Shown here: positions 47,794 to 55,801 of the stretch, one piece after another
How positions within the stretch are numbered: position 1 is the first letter of the stretch
How the letters are laid out: every line of letters starts with the position of its first letter
Assembly (NCBI RefSeq): GCF_001632845.1
Contig: NZ_CP011994.1
Span: 2,676,001-2,740,000, forward strand
Length of the DNA: 64,000 nucleotides
Origin: Ectothiorhodospira sp. BSL-9
Lineage (GTDB): Bacteria; Pseudomonadota; Gammaproteobacteria; Ectothiorhodospirales; Ectothiorhodospiraceae
Direction of reading: 5' to 3'
Notes under the pieces: generated by a model
The model's database searches: none
The model's input: only the letters and a program-made list of their open reading frames with translations
Told to the model about the DNA's origin: nothing
Translations under genes and position numbers: made by a program

Positions 47794-48417
47794 ATGCCTG
47801 ACAGAGCCCATTGGGATGAAGTCTACGCCACCCGGCCCAGTGATTCGCTCAGCTGGTATCAGTAGGGCGGGGGGTTGTCGATGGACTGGATAAGGCAACT
47901 GAACCTGCCACCCTCCGCCAGCATCATCGATGTGGGGGGCGGGACCTCCCGCCTGGTGGATGAATTGCTGGCCGCAGGGCACGACGATCTCACGGTGCTG
48001 GATCTATCTCAGCAGGCCCTTGAGACTTCCAGGGCCCGTCTTGGGGATGCCGGTGGCAGGGTGTCCTGGTTGGCGCAGGACATCACCGAGGCCGATCTCC
48101 CTCCGGCGCGTTTCGATCTCTGGCATGACCGCGCCGTGTTTCATTTTCTTACCGACCCATCGCATCGCCAGGCCTATGTGGAACGCCTGCAACAAAGTGT
48201 GCGCCCCGGTGGACGGGTGATCATGGCCACGTTCGCAGACACGGGCCCGGAGCGCTGCAGTGGTCTGCCGGTGATGCGCTACGGGCCCGAAAGCCTCCAT
48301 GTGGCGCTGGGCGAGGATCTGCGACTGCTCCGACACGCCAGCGAGCATCACACCACGCCCACCGGTGCTGTGCAGCACTTCAATTTTTGCCTTTTCGAGC
48401 GACCGCTTCACCCGTGA
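47794..48417 (+). pseudogene. Class I SAM methyltransferase gene with in-frame amber codon
   Basis: MPDRAHWDEVYATRPSDSLS, WYQ is followed by TAG (47863-47865); the same frame then runs on through MDWIRQLNLPPSASIIDVGG, GTSRLVDELLAAGHDDLTVL (SAM-binding) to the usual C-terminus. Family members read through this position without a gap, so a point change or small alteration created the stop. Translation could restart at TTG 47875 or ATG 47881 (GGGCGGGGG upstream), giving a protein that keeps the SAM site but lacks the conserved N-terminal ~25 residues. Confidence 0.75.
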
Positions 48418-48486
48418 CCGGGGGGCTGAAGACCGCTTCCAGCCCCTTTGAAATTCAAGCTCATTTCCGAAAACCATGGAGTTGTT

Positions 48487-48675
48487 ATGTCCACCTCACG
48501 TCGCCAAGGCCTGGCCACCCGCGCCATTCACGGAGTGTCCGGCCGGGATCCACAAGGGAGCCCCCACACCCCCATCTACAACACGACCACGTTCGGCTTC
48601 GATTCCACCGCTGATCTGCTCGATGTGGTGGACGGTCATAAACCGGGCAGCTTGTACACCCGTTATGGCGTCAAC
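48487..48675 (+). pseudogene. 5' fragment of a transsulfuration-type PLP enzyme
   Basis: 63 codons from ATG 48487 (GGAG upstream): MSTSRRQGLATRAIHGVSGR, DPQGSPHTPIYNTTTFGFDS, PGSLYTRYGVN. This is the start of the Cys/Met-metabolism PLP family (cystathionine or O-acylhomoserine enzymes). It is cut after GTC AAC by the IscB element. The remainder of the gene is not found on the other side of the element, where a higB fragment lies instead. Confidence 0.85.
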
Positions 48676-48945
48676 TACCCCCGCCTGAAGGCGGGAGCTT
48701 GTGAAAGCAGGCTGGGTTGACCAGGGAGAGCGGTGAAAGCCCGCTACGTTTGCAACAGGTCGTCAAGACCCACCGGCGGATGCTGCCTCAGTCTGCCGCT
48801 CTGGAAGGCCGGGATCATGCTGGCGAAAGGTAAAACGCCGAAGGTTTTGGTCGCCGCGCAAGCGGGAGCCGGTTGCAGACATTCCCGAGGGGAGCGGGCC
48901 GCAAGGCCCTGTCACCAGACCCGTAAGGGTTCTGTTTTTGGAGAG
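48676..48945 (+). ncRNA. Predicted omega-RNA of IscB
   Basis: In IscB loci the guide RNA is encoded just upstream of the gene, with the guide at its 5' end taken from DNA flanking the left end (family knowledge). This gene-free stretch is rich in paired segments, for example CCCGCC/GGCGGG (48680-48695). The guide would come from the preceding bases, about CCGTTATGGCGTCAAC (48660-48675), part of the PLP enzyme gene. The exact limits are not visible. Confidence 0.65.
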
Positions 48946-48952
48946 CGTTGAA

Positions 48953-50284
48953 ATGGCGGTTTTGGTACTGGACAGGCGTAAAAAGCCCCTGATGCCGTGT
49001 TCGGAGAAACGCGCACGGCTACTGCTGGAACGGGGTCGGGCCGTGGTCCACAAGATGCGTCCGTTCACGATCCGGCTGAAGGATCGCACGGCGGAGGCAT
49101 CCACCTTGCAGCCGGTACGAATCAAGATCGATCCCGGCAGCAAGACCACCGGGGTGACGGTGATCCGCGAGGATGATTCCGACCCGGAGCAGCAGCAGGT
49201 ATTGATGCTGATGGAGGTGGAGCACCGTGGCCACCAGATCAAGGACGCATTGACCCAGCGCCGCGCCTTTCGGCGGCGTCGCCGGGGGCAGTTGCGTCAC
49301 CGGGCACCCCGGTTCGACAACCGCACCCGGCCTCGGGGCTGGTTGGCACCGAGCCTTCAACACCGGGTGGATACCACACTGGCCTGGGTGGCGCGGCTGC
49401 GCCGACTGGCCCCGGTCACAGCCATCGACCAGGAGTTGGTTCGATTCGATACACAGGCGATGGAAGCCCCCGAGATCAGCGGCGTGGAGTACCAGCAGGG
49501 GACATTGCACGGTTACGAGGTGCGCGAATACCTGCTGGAGAAGTGGCAACGGCGCTGCGCCTACTGCGGGGCCAGGGACTTGCCTCTGGAGGTGGATCAC
49601 ATCCATCCCCGGAGCCGGGGCGGATCGGATCGGGTCAGCAACCTGACCCTGGCCTGCCACGACTGCAATCAGGCCAAGGGGAATCAGCCCGTGGAAGCCT
49701 TTCTGGCTGCCGATCCCAAACGTCTGCAACGGATCAAAGACCAGGCCCGTGCGCCGCTCAAGGACGCGGCAGCGGTCAATGCCACGCGCTGGGCGCTGTT
49801 TCAAGGGCTCAAGGCCATGGGCCTGCCCGTGATCACTGGCAGCGGCGGTCGCACCAAATACAACCGCCAGCGGTTGGGCCTACCCAAGACCCATGCACTG
49901 GATGCGGCTTGCGTCGGTCAGGTCGCAGCGGTCACGGGCTGGAACGTGCCGACGCTGACGACGCGGGCCACGGGCCGGGGGAGTTATCAGCGCACGCGGC
50001 TCAACCGCTTTGGCTTCCCCCGTGGCTACCTGATGCGGAAAAAACAAGTGAAGGGCTTTCAGACCGGAGATCTGGTCCAGGCCCAGGTGCCGACCGGCAA
50101 GAAAGCAGGCACGTATCAGGGCCGCGTGGCCATCCGCGCCACCGGCAGCTTCAACATCCAGACCGCCCAAGGCGTCGTCCAGGGCATTTCACACCGCCAC
50201 TGCCGTCTGCTGCAACGAGCCGATGGCTATGGCTATACCTTCCAACCCAAACCACTACAGGAGGACGCGAGCAGGGCCGCGTGA
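48953..50284 (+). CDS. iscB: IscB RNA-guided endonuclease
   Basis: 443 residues from MAVLVLDRRKKPLMPCSEKR, the PLMP domain at the N-terminus. RuvC-I: RIKIDPGSKTTGVTVI (Asp). Arginine-rich bridge helix: RRAFRRRRRGQLRHRAPRF. HNH: CAYCGARDLPLEVDHIHPRS, NLTLACHDCNQAKGN, with the catalytic His and metal-binding Cys pairs. RuvC-III: PKTHALDAACVGQ. The C-terminal part (RNRFGFPRGYL-like segment, then KKAGTYQGRVAIRATGSFNI) is the target-interaction region. This is the ancestor class of Cas9; all catalytic motifs are intact. GGAGAG precedes the ATG. Confidence 0.93.
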   Translation: MAVLVLDRRKKPLMPCSEKRARLLLERGRAVVHKMRPFTIRLKDRTAEASTLQPVRIKIDPGSKTTGVTVIREDDSDPEQQQVLMLMEVEHRGHQIKDALTQRRAFRRRRRGQLRHRAPRFDNRTRPRGWLAPSLQHRVDTTLAWVARLRRLAPVTAIDQELVRFDTQAMEAPEISGVEYQQGTLHGYEVREYLLEKWQRRCAYCGARDLPLEVDHIHPRSRGGSDRVSNLTLACHDCNQAKGNQPVEAFLAADPKRLQRIKDQARAPLKDAAAVNATRWALFQGLKAMGLPVITGSGGRTKYNRQRLGLPKTHALDAACVGQVAAVTGWNVPTLTTRATGRGSYQRTRLNRFGFPRGYLMRKKQVKGFQTGDLVQAQVPTGKKAGTYQGRVAIRATGSFNIQTAQGVVQGISHRHCRLLQRADGYGYTFQPKPLQEDASRAA

Positions 50285-50341
50285 TCGTGCTACGCACGAT
50301 GCGCTATCCCTCCCCGACCTGAAGGACGGGGTTTCTCGCGC

Positions 50342-50491
50342 AAACTGATGAATCTGCCGGGCTGGTCTTTGCACCCACTCAGGGGCAACCTGTCAGAGCA
50401 TTGGTCCGTTTCGGTCAGCGGCAACTGGCGGCTGACCTTCAGGTTCGATAACGGTGATGCAATCCTGGTCGATTATCAGGACTACCACTGA
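50342..50491 (+). pseudogene. higB: HigB-type toxin, C-terminal half
   Basis: 49 codons with no start: KLMNLPGWSLHPLRGNLSEH, WSVSVSGNWRLTFRFDNGDA, ILVDYQDYH. This is the second half of a HigB/RelE-like ribosome-dependent mRNA interferase; the first ~45 residues are missing at the right end of the IscB element. The toxin is therefore inactive. Confidence 0.85.
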
Positions 50492-50502
50492 GGAGGGTCA
50501 TG

Positions 50503-50775
50503 ATGACGATGCACAATCCGCCGCACCCCGGAGAATTACTGCGCGATGACGTGTTGCCTGCGCTGGGTCTTTCGGTGGCGGCCGCGGCTCGCGAACTGGG
50601 CGTCACGCGGGCGGCACTGTCGCGTGTACTGCACGGTCACGCGGGTATTTCACCAAAGATGGCTTTGCGCATCGAGCACTGGCTGGGTGTAGAACGGGGC
50701 GGGCGCGCCGAAGTCTGGGCAGGAATGCAACTCGATTACGATCTATGGCGTGAGCGCCACGGCAAGGCGGCGTAG
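50503..50775 (+). CDS. higA: HigA-type antitoxin
   Basis: 90 residues from ATG 50503 (AGGAGG six bases upstream; further ATGs at 50500 and 50509). MHNPPHPGELLRDDVLPALG is the family N-terminus; an XRE helix-turn-helix follows (LSVAAAARELGVTRAALSRV, LHGHAGISPKMALRIEHWLG). It should bind DNA and its toxin, but the toxin is truncated here, so it stands as an orphan antitoxin that might still protect against a related toxin. Confidence 0.92.
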   Translation: MTMHNPPHPGELLRDDVLPALGLSVAAAARELGVTRAALSRVLHGHAGISPKMALRIEHWLGVERGGRAEVWAGMQLDYDLWRERHGKAA

Positions 50776-50957
50776 GCAAGCCTGATTTGGGAGACGCTGT
50801 AACAACCGGGAAACAATCAATCCACCCCCCTCGGCATCCAACGCCCCGTGAGGGACCTCTCTATGAGGTGTTCCTGCCGTTGCCAATCAATGTGGCAGTG
50901 CTTGCTCCGGGCCGGTCAGCGTCCCTGGTGGGAGGGGCGCTGACCGGCCCAGGCATA
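50776..50957. other. Short intergenic stretch, nothing seen
   Basis: About 180 bases after higA and before the integrase remnant. No gene, RNA or repeat is evident. Confidence 0.4.
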
Positions 50958-51118
50958 TCAGCATTCGGTGCGTTCGGCCATCTCCAGTGCGTCATCGACC
51001 TCGATGCCGAGGTAGCGGACGGTACTTTCCAGCTTGCGATGACCAAGCAGGAGTTGCACCGCCCGCAGGTTCTTGGTTCGCCGGTAGATCAGCGTGGCCT
51101 TGGTGCGGCGCAGTGATC
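50958..51118 (-). pseudogene. Tyrosine recombinase, C-terminal remnant
   Basis: About 53 codons: SLRRTKATLIYRRTKNLRAV, QLLLGHRKLESTVRYLGIEV, DDALEMAERTEC. It carries the box II Arg, the LGHxxxxxTxxYL signature and the catalytic Tyr. The usual His of the HxxR motif is absent at the break. Everything upstream is missing. It marks a former integrated element in this zone. Confidence 0.75.
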
Positions 51119-51186
51119 CCGCAGACCTGCTCAACCAAGTGAGGCTGAGCATGACCAGCGAAGCTCAGTAGAAGGGCCTGACATTA

Positions 51187-51354
51187 ATGGGCGAGGTGGA
51201 TCCTGACGTGCCGCCGCGTCTGTGGGGTGACCCGGAGGCGGTCAAACAGACGCTGGTGATCCTGGTGGATAATGCGATCAAGTTTACCCATACAGGACGC
51301 ATCACGCTGATGTTAAAAGCTGATGAGTGCTGGCTACGCTTCCTGGTTGAGGAT
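51187..51354 (+). pseudogene. Histidine kinase HATPase fragment
   Basis: About 56 codons: VPPRLWGDPEAVKQTLVILV, DNAIKFTHTGRITLMLKA, WLRFLVEDTGPG. The N box (DNAIKFT) and the G1 box start (DTGPG) identify a sensor kinase ATPase domain. It ends abruptly against the inverted GGDEF-EAL remnant. Confidence 0.7.
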
Positions 51355-51360
51355 ACCGGC

Positions 51361-51810
51361 CCAGGGTCTCGCCCAGTCCGATGATGGCCCGGATGATGGC
51401 GGCATCCTCGGGGTGATGGGCGGGTCTTCCTCCATGTCGGAGACGAAGGACCGATCGATCTTGACGCGCGAGATGGGGTAACAGCAGGATGAACTCATCG
51501 CCGCCGAAGCGGGCCACGGTGTCTTCCTCGCGCAGTAGGGCACGCAGGCGTTGCGCCATGTGGATCAGCAGTTGATCGCCCTGGGCAATGGCCTGACCGA
51601 TCCTGTCCAGCATGACGCTGCGATTGGGCAAACCGGTGAGCGGGTCATGGAAGGCCAGATACTCCAGACCCTCGTTCAGGGCGCGCTTGTCCGAGATGTC
51701 CTCCGCCAGCCTGATGTAATGCGTCACCTCCCCACGGGCATCTATCTGCAGGAATCTACCGGACACACCCATACCCCCGGAACCGGTGTCCATAGGGCCC
51801 GAGAGTGGCA
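51361..51810 (-). pseudogene. Degraded PAS-GGDEF-EAL protein
   Basis: One frame gives RFLQIDARGEVTHYIRLAED, SDKRALNEGLEYLAFHDPLT, GLPNRSVMLDRIGQAI and ARFGGDEFILLLPH. A second frame gives SRVKIDRSFVSDMEEDP, a segment that belongs to EAL domains, and a third DAAIIRAIIGLGETLG. The pieces are in family order but out of frame and with large gaps (most of GGDEF and EAL missing). A c-di-GMP turnover gene reduced to fragments. Confidence 0.75.
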
Positions 51811-51863
51811 CCAACGACACTTGGCGCTGGAGGCTCCGCCAGAAATATGGCGAAATACCCGGC

Positions 51864-52526
51864 ATGGATCAGTTCACCTTGCCCCTGGCGTTATTCAATT
51901 TCCTCCCGGTGTTGCTTACGGCGGTGGCGCTGGGTTTTCTCGCGCGTCTGCTCGGTCGTCTTCGTCACGACCTGATGGCATGGGCCATCCTTGGGGCTGC
52001 CCTGGTGGTGGCCGGTGGTCTGTCCAAGGCGATCTGGAAGCTGCTGGCGACTCTCACAGGACAGGATGTGGTTTGGCTCTCCAATGCGCTTTTCCTGTTG
52101 ATCGGGCCAGGGTTTTTCCTGCTGGCGGTCATTACCTGGGGGGTGTTTCGCCGGGTGGAGGTCGGTCCTCGGAAAATCGTGCTCCTGGGATGGGGGCTGG
52201 CCGGGATTATGCTGGCCTGCACGGTCGCTGCTGTCCGTACCTGGGGTCTGGAGATCACCAGAGGATGGTTCCTGCCATTCATGCTGCTCACCAGTTTGGG
52301 TAATCTGGGCCTGATGGCGCTACTGATCCGGCTCGGTTGGCGTGCCCGGCAATGGGGTGTGATCGGTCTTCTGCTGGTGAACGTGCTGGTGGTGTTCGCG
52401 TTGCAGCCCATCGCCATGGCCGGGGCAGATACGCTGGCCATGCAGTGGCTGGAGCAGGTGATCACTGCATTGGGTGCCTTGTGTCTTGCGGTCGCCCTGT
52501 GGCTGTTGGTGCGAGCCGCGCGATAG
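51864..52526 (+). CDS. Hypothetical multi-span membrane protein
   Basis: 220 residues from MDQFTLPLALFNFLPVLLTA, with about seven hydrophobic segments (for example LMAWAILGAALVVAGGLSKA, ALFLLIGPGFFLLAVITWGV, GVIGLLLVNVLVVFALQPIA). No family recognised. The ATG lies just past the GGDEF-EAL remnant; an in-frame extension upstream is antisense to that remnant and unlikely. It precedes the flavodiiron gene by about 115 bases. Confidence 0.75.
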   Translation: MDQFTLPLALFNFLPVLLTAVALGFLARLLGRLRHDLMAWAILGAALVVAGGLSKAIWKLLATLTGQDVVWLSNALFLLIGPGFFLLAVITWGVFRRVEVGPRKIVLLGWGLAGIMLACTVAAVRTWGLEITRGWFLPFMLLTSLGNLGLMALLIRLGWRARQWGVIGLLLVNVLVVFALQPIAMAGADTLAMQWLEQVITALGALCLAVALWLLVRAAR

Positions 52527-52640
52527 AAAAGGTGTCCGTCCCCTTTTTCGAACCTGGCTGCATGGCTGGTATGATGCGGTGCAGCGGTGGCTGGCGGTGT
52601 GCCGGCACCAACAACCTATGAGCCGACAAAGGAAGATGGA

Positions 52641-53873
52641 ATGACTTCAGCATGTGATCAGCGGTCTGCGGCTGACGCCATTGAGTTGCGCCCCGGGGTT
52701 CACTGGGTGGGGGTGCTGGATCACGACATCGTCAGCTTCGACGTGGTGATGACCACCGATTATGGGACCACTTACAACGCCTATCTGGTGGATGCAGAGA
52801 AAAAGGTCCTGGTGGATGCGGTCAAGGACGGGTTCTTCGATGATTTCCTGCAACGGGTCCGGCAGGTGACCGACCCATCGCAGATCGATTACATCGTCTT
52901 CAATCACACCGAGCCGGATCACAGCGGCTGCCTGGAGCGCCTGCTGCAACTGGCGCCCAACGCCACCGTGGTGGCCAGTCGGCAGGGCATTGGTTACCTG
53001 CGGGAGTTCCTGGGTCGCGATTTCCCTCACCAGGTGGTGAAGGGCGGGGACACCCTGGACCTGGGCAACAAGACGCTGCGCTTCGTATCGGCACCCCATC
53101 TGCACTGGCCAGACACCATGTACACCTATCTCGAGGAAGACGGGTTGCTGTTCACCTGCGATTCCTTCGGATGCCACTATGCGCATCCGGCCATGCTGGA
53201 TGACCGAGTGGGGGATTTCAGTGATGCCTTCAAGTACTACTTTGATGTGATCCTCAAGCCCTTTTCCCGTTTCATGCTCAAGGGCATCGAGCAGGTTCGG
53301 GCCCTGGAAGTGCAGGGGGTGTTACCCGGTCATGGCCCCTTGTTGATGTCCAACTGGCGCCACTGGGTGGATACCACGGAACAGTATGCGCGCCAGGCCA
53401 TGGAATATCCTCATCAGGACTACGTATTCATCCCTTATGTCTCGGCGCATCACAACACGGAGGCCATGGCCCATGCCATTGCCCGGGGGTTGTCTCAAGC
53501 GGGGCCGTTTCAGGCCCACGTGGCGGATATCGAAACCATGCCCCAGGGGGAACTGGAGGAGCACATGGCACGTTGTCAGGCCGTGGTGGTGGGGTGCCCA
53601 ACGGTCAATCAGAACATCCTGCTGCCGGTTTACAAACTGTTTGCGGCGATCAACCCGGTGCGGGACAAGGGCAAGCTGTGCGGAGCTTTTGGTTCTTATG
53701 GCTGGAGCGGTGAGTCGGCCAAGATCATCCCGAGCACACTGGCGCAGCTGAAATTGAAGATGGTGGATGAGGGGGTATTCGTGCGCTTCTCCCCGGATGA
53801 CGCGGCGCTGGAAGCCTGCATGGCCTACGGGCAATCCCTGGGCGCGCGCTTGCGGGACAAGCAGGCAGCCTGA
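52641..53873 (+). CDS. Flavodiiron protein (oxygen/NO reductase)
   Basis: 410 residues from MTSACDQRSAADAIEL, with AAGGAAG upstream. The N-terminal beta-lactamase-like domain carries the diiron ligands: FNHTEPDHSG, APHLHWPDTM, CDSFGCHYA and LPGHGPLL. The C-terminal flavodoxin-like domain begins DYVFIPYVSAHHNTEAMAHA and includes VGCPTVNQNILLPVYKLF and GAFGSYGWSGESAK for FMN. Such proteins reduce O2 to water or NO to N2O. Useful protection for a phototroph shifting between anoxic and micro-oxic conditions (inference). No rubredoxin gene is adjacent. Confidence 0.95.
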   Translation: MTSACDQRSAADAIELRPGVHWVGVLDHDIVSFDVVMTTDYGTTYNAYLVDAEKKVLVDAVKDGFFDDFLQRVRQVTDPSQIDYIVFNHTEPDHSGCLERLLQLAPNATVVASRQGIGYLREFLGRDFPHQVVKGGDTLDLGNKTLRFVSAPHLHWPDTMYTYLEEDGLLFTCDSFGCHYAHPAMLDDRVGDFSDAFKYYFDVILKPFSRFMLKGIEQVRALEVQGVLPGHGPLLMSNWRHWVDTTEQYARQAMEYPHQDYVFIPYVSAHHNTEAMAHAIARGLSQAGPFQAHVADIETMPQGELEEHMARCQAVVVGCPTVNQNILLPVYKLFAAINPVRDKGKLCGAFGSYGWSGESAKIIPSTLAQLKLKMVDEGVFVRFSPDDAALEACMAYGQSLGARLRDKQAA

Positions 53874-53977
53874 CATGAGCTGCTCATCACCCTTTTGGCT
53901 GCCTGGGCTGCCCACCCCTGTGTGGGCCCGGCCGGACTTGACCTCGCGCAAGCTTTTTCGCCTTCGCTGCAGGAAGC

Positions 53978-54017
53978 TGTATCGTCTGCTTGACATCTTT
54001 CTGCGTCAACGTAGACT
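53978..54017 (+). promoter_or_regulatory. Candidate light-harvesting promoter with PpsR/CrtJ site
   Basis: TGT-N12-ACA (53978-53995) is the consensus binding pattern of the PpsR/CrtJ photosynthesis repressor. Its last six bases form TTGACA (53990-53995), a perfect -35 hexamer, followed after 16 bases by TAGACT (54012-54017). A repressor bound there would cover the -35. It lies about 125 bases before the light-harvesting genes. Confidence 0.65.
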
Positions 54018-54143
54018 TACATCCAGGCTACAGTTCTGGGTTGTGCAGGCAGCAGGATTCGGCACCACCAACACTGTGGCAGTGCTTGAAAAGTAACCGG
54101 TTCCCTATAGAAATCCGGTCTTTAAACCTAGAGGGCTTTACCA

Positions 54144-54344
54144 ATGAGCGAATACAGAGCGAGCAGACCGAGCAACCCGTCCGACGATTGGAAGCTGTGG
54201 CTGGTGGTCAATCCGGGCACGTGGCTGATGCCGATTCTGATGACCGTACTGGTGGTGGCTCTGGTAGTGCACGCCTTTGTTTACAGCAACGACAACTACA
54301 ACCCGCTGACGTATGAAGTGTCTGCGGAAGCTGTTGCTGAATAA
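54144..54344 (+). CDS. Light-harvesting antenna alpha polypeptide
   Basis: 66 residues with one membrane span. DDWKLWLVVNPGTWLMPILM, then VVALVVHAFVYSNDNYNPL follow the LH alpha pattern: N-terminal W/LVVNP anchor, His 43 as bacteriochlorophyll ligand. GAGGG stands eight bases upstream. It is followed by the beta gene after 26 bases. I cannot tell from sequence alone whether it belongs to LH1 or LH2; no reaction-centre genes adjoin. Confidence 0.92.
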   Translation: MSEYRASRPSNPSDDWKLWLVVNPGTWLMPILMTVLVVALVVHAFVYSNDNYNPLTYEVSAEAVAE

Positions 54345-54370
54345 TCTGACGTAATTGGAGGGTTTAAACC

Positions 54371-54508
54371 ATGTATGACAGCATCTCTGGCCTGAGCGAA
54401 GAACAGGCAAAAGAATTCCACGAACAGTTCAAGACCACGTTCACCGTGTTCATGGTGCTGGCCGCTGTGGCCCACTTCCTGGTGTATCTGTGGAGACCGT
54501 TCTACTAA
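54371..54508 (+). CDS. Light-harvesting antenna beta polypeptide
   Basis: 45 residues: MYDSISGLSEEQAKEFHEQF, KTTFTVFMVLAAVAHFLVYL, WRPFY. This is the LH beta pattern: SGLSEEQAKEFH N-terminus, His 35 ligand in the span, and the C-terminal WRP. GGAGGG stands eight bases before the ATG. It lies downstream of alpha, the reverse of the usual beta-alpha order of puf and puc operons. A long hairpin follows. Confidence 0.94.
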   Translation: MYDSISGLSEEQAKEFHEQFKTTFTVFMVLAAVAHFLVYLWRPFY

Positions 54509-54540
54509 GGTCTTACCGACTGTCTTGCTAAGGCAGCGGT

Positions 54541-54600
54541 AAAGGTGGAGGAGTTCTGATATACCCTGGCTGAAGGGGTATATCAGGCTCCTCCACCTTT
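54541..54600 (+). terminator. Long hairpin after the light-harvesting pair
   Basis: AAAGGTGGAGGAG (54541-54553) pairs with CTCCTCCACCTTT (end at 54600), and CTGATATACCC with GGGTATATCAG inside it, around a short loop. The stem of more than 20 bp begins 32 bases after the beta stop. It could act as terminator and as 3' stabiliser of the antenna mRNA, as known for puf and puc transcripts. Confidence 0.85.
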
Positions 54601-54982
54601 CCACGTTTCTTTCCGTTCCTTTCCTTGTATTCCCTTCATGTGGCGAGATGAGGGCGTAGGTGGGAGTTTGACTAAAACCATCAGGTATTGCAACCCCCTT
54701 CACGCAGTCTGACTCCCGAACTGCCCGAGATTTTCCCGGTGTTTCCCCGACACCTTCAGTATTCCCCTCGTCAAATCTCTGACATCCCTTGAAAATTGCC
54801 TCCTGGCATCGGTGCCGATGAGCCCCCTGTGCGCCTGTAAACCGGCAACATCTGGCCGCCTTGTGCAGCCGACGAGTCTGCCGGTCGGTCACGAACGGCC
54901 GTTATCTGCCCCTGATGGGGATCTGATCAAGATGGCATGCACTGTGCATTGAATGTTGCAAACAACATCGACCGGTGCACAG
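54601..54982. other. Intergenic stretch, no gene seen
   Basis: About 380 bases between the antenna hairpin and the MotA-like gene. Pyrimidine-rich at its start (TTTCTTTCCGTTCCTTTCC). No convincing open frame, RNA or clear promoter was found. Confidence 0.5.
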
Positions 54983-55801
54983 ATGCGCAAGAAGATTCTC
55001 TGGGTTTTGGGTGCTGCGGGGGTTCTCGCCCTGATCACCCTGTTGGCCTCCACTGTCGGCCTGGCATGGGCCAACCTTCCGGGGCTCATGCTGGTGGTCG
55101 GGGGTACCTGGCTGGCTTCCGTGATCGGGCATTCCCCGAAACCCGTCATGGATCTTCTGAAGCGTTTGCCTGAACTATTCCGACAACCTCCGGTGGTACA
55201 TCTGCCCACCCAGGATCACAAACGCCTGTTAAAGGTGGCTGACCTGTGCCGCCGTGGTCATGTGCGCATCGCGGAGGACACCGCCAAGACCATCGGCGAC
55301 CCGTTTCTCCAGGCCGGTGCCCGCCTGGCCCTGGACCGTCATAGCGGAGACGAACTGGTGCGCATGCTGCAATGGCGCATCCGGCGTCAGAAAGAGTCGG
55401 ATCATCGGGATATCCGCATCCTGCGCACCATGGCCACGTTTGCCCCCGCATTCGGCATGCTTGGCACACTGGTCGGGCTGGTGGCCCTGCTGGGTAACCT
55501 GGGCTCGTCCGGCCTGGAATATGTAGGGCTGGCCATGGGTTTTGCGCTGATGAGTACGCTTTACGGGCTGCTGGCGGCCAATCTGATCTTCAAGCCGCTA
55601 GCCCTCAAACTGGAGGACCGCTCCCGACACCAGCTGCTGCACATGAATTTCCTGCTGGATGCGGTGCTCATGCTGCATGAACGTCAACATCCCGTGATGA
55701 TCAACGAGTTTCTTGAATCCGTGCCACGGGATCGGGACGAGCCCGCCGAGTGGGCAAGGGCACCGGTCCGGGCCTTGCCGCAGGAGAGATTGCGGGCATG
55801 A
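54983..55801 (+). CDS. MotA/TolQ/ExbB-type proton channel protein
   Basis: 272 residues from MRKKILWVLGAAGVLALITL, with two N-terminal spans and two more around RTMATFAPAFGMLGTLVGLV and YVGLAMGFALMSTLYGLLAA, the MotA_ExbB signature with the conserved Pro and Gly. A cytoplasmic loop lies between. Pairs with the next gene as a MotA/MotB-like stator or a related envelope machine. No other flagellar gene is in view, so a non-flagellar role is possible. Its stop overlaps the partner by ATGA. Confidence 0.88.
   Translation: MRKKILWVLGAAGVLALITLLASTVGLAWANLPGLMLVVGGTWLASVIGHSPKPVMDLLKRLPELFRQPPVVHLPTQDHKRLLKVADLCRRGHVRIAEDTAKTIGDPFLQAGARLALDRHSGDELVRMLQWRIRRQKESDHRDIRILRTMATFAPAFGMLGTLVGLVALLGNLGSSGLEYVGLAMGFALMSTLYGLLAANLIFKPLALKLEDRSRHQLLHMNFLLDAVLMLHERQHPVMINEFLESVPRDRDEPAEWARAPVRALPQERLRA

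Larger units (their letters stand above)
48676..50340 (+). mobile_element. IscB-bearing IS200/IS605-superfamily element (no TnpA)
   Basis: The left end carries the hairpin CCCGCC-TGAA-GGCGGG (48680-48695); the right end has CCCCGACC-TGAA-GGACGGGG (50312-50331, one mismatch), so both ends share a TGAA loop. It holds an omega-RNA region and iscB but no transposase, so movement would need TnpA in trans, perhaps like that of the element at 29941. Ends are placed from the hairpins and the interrupted genes and are accurate to a few bases. Confidence 0.8.
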
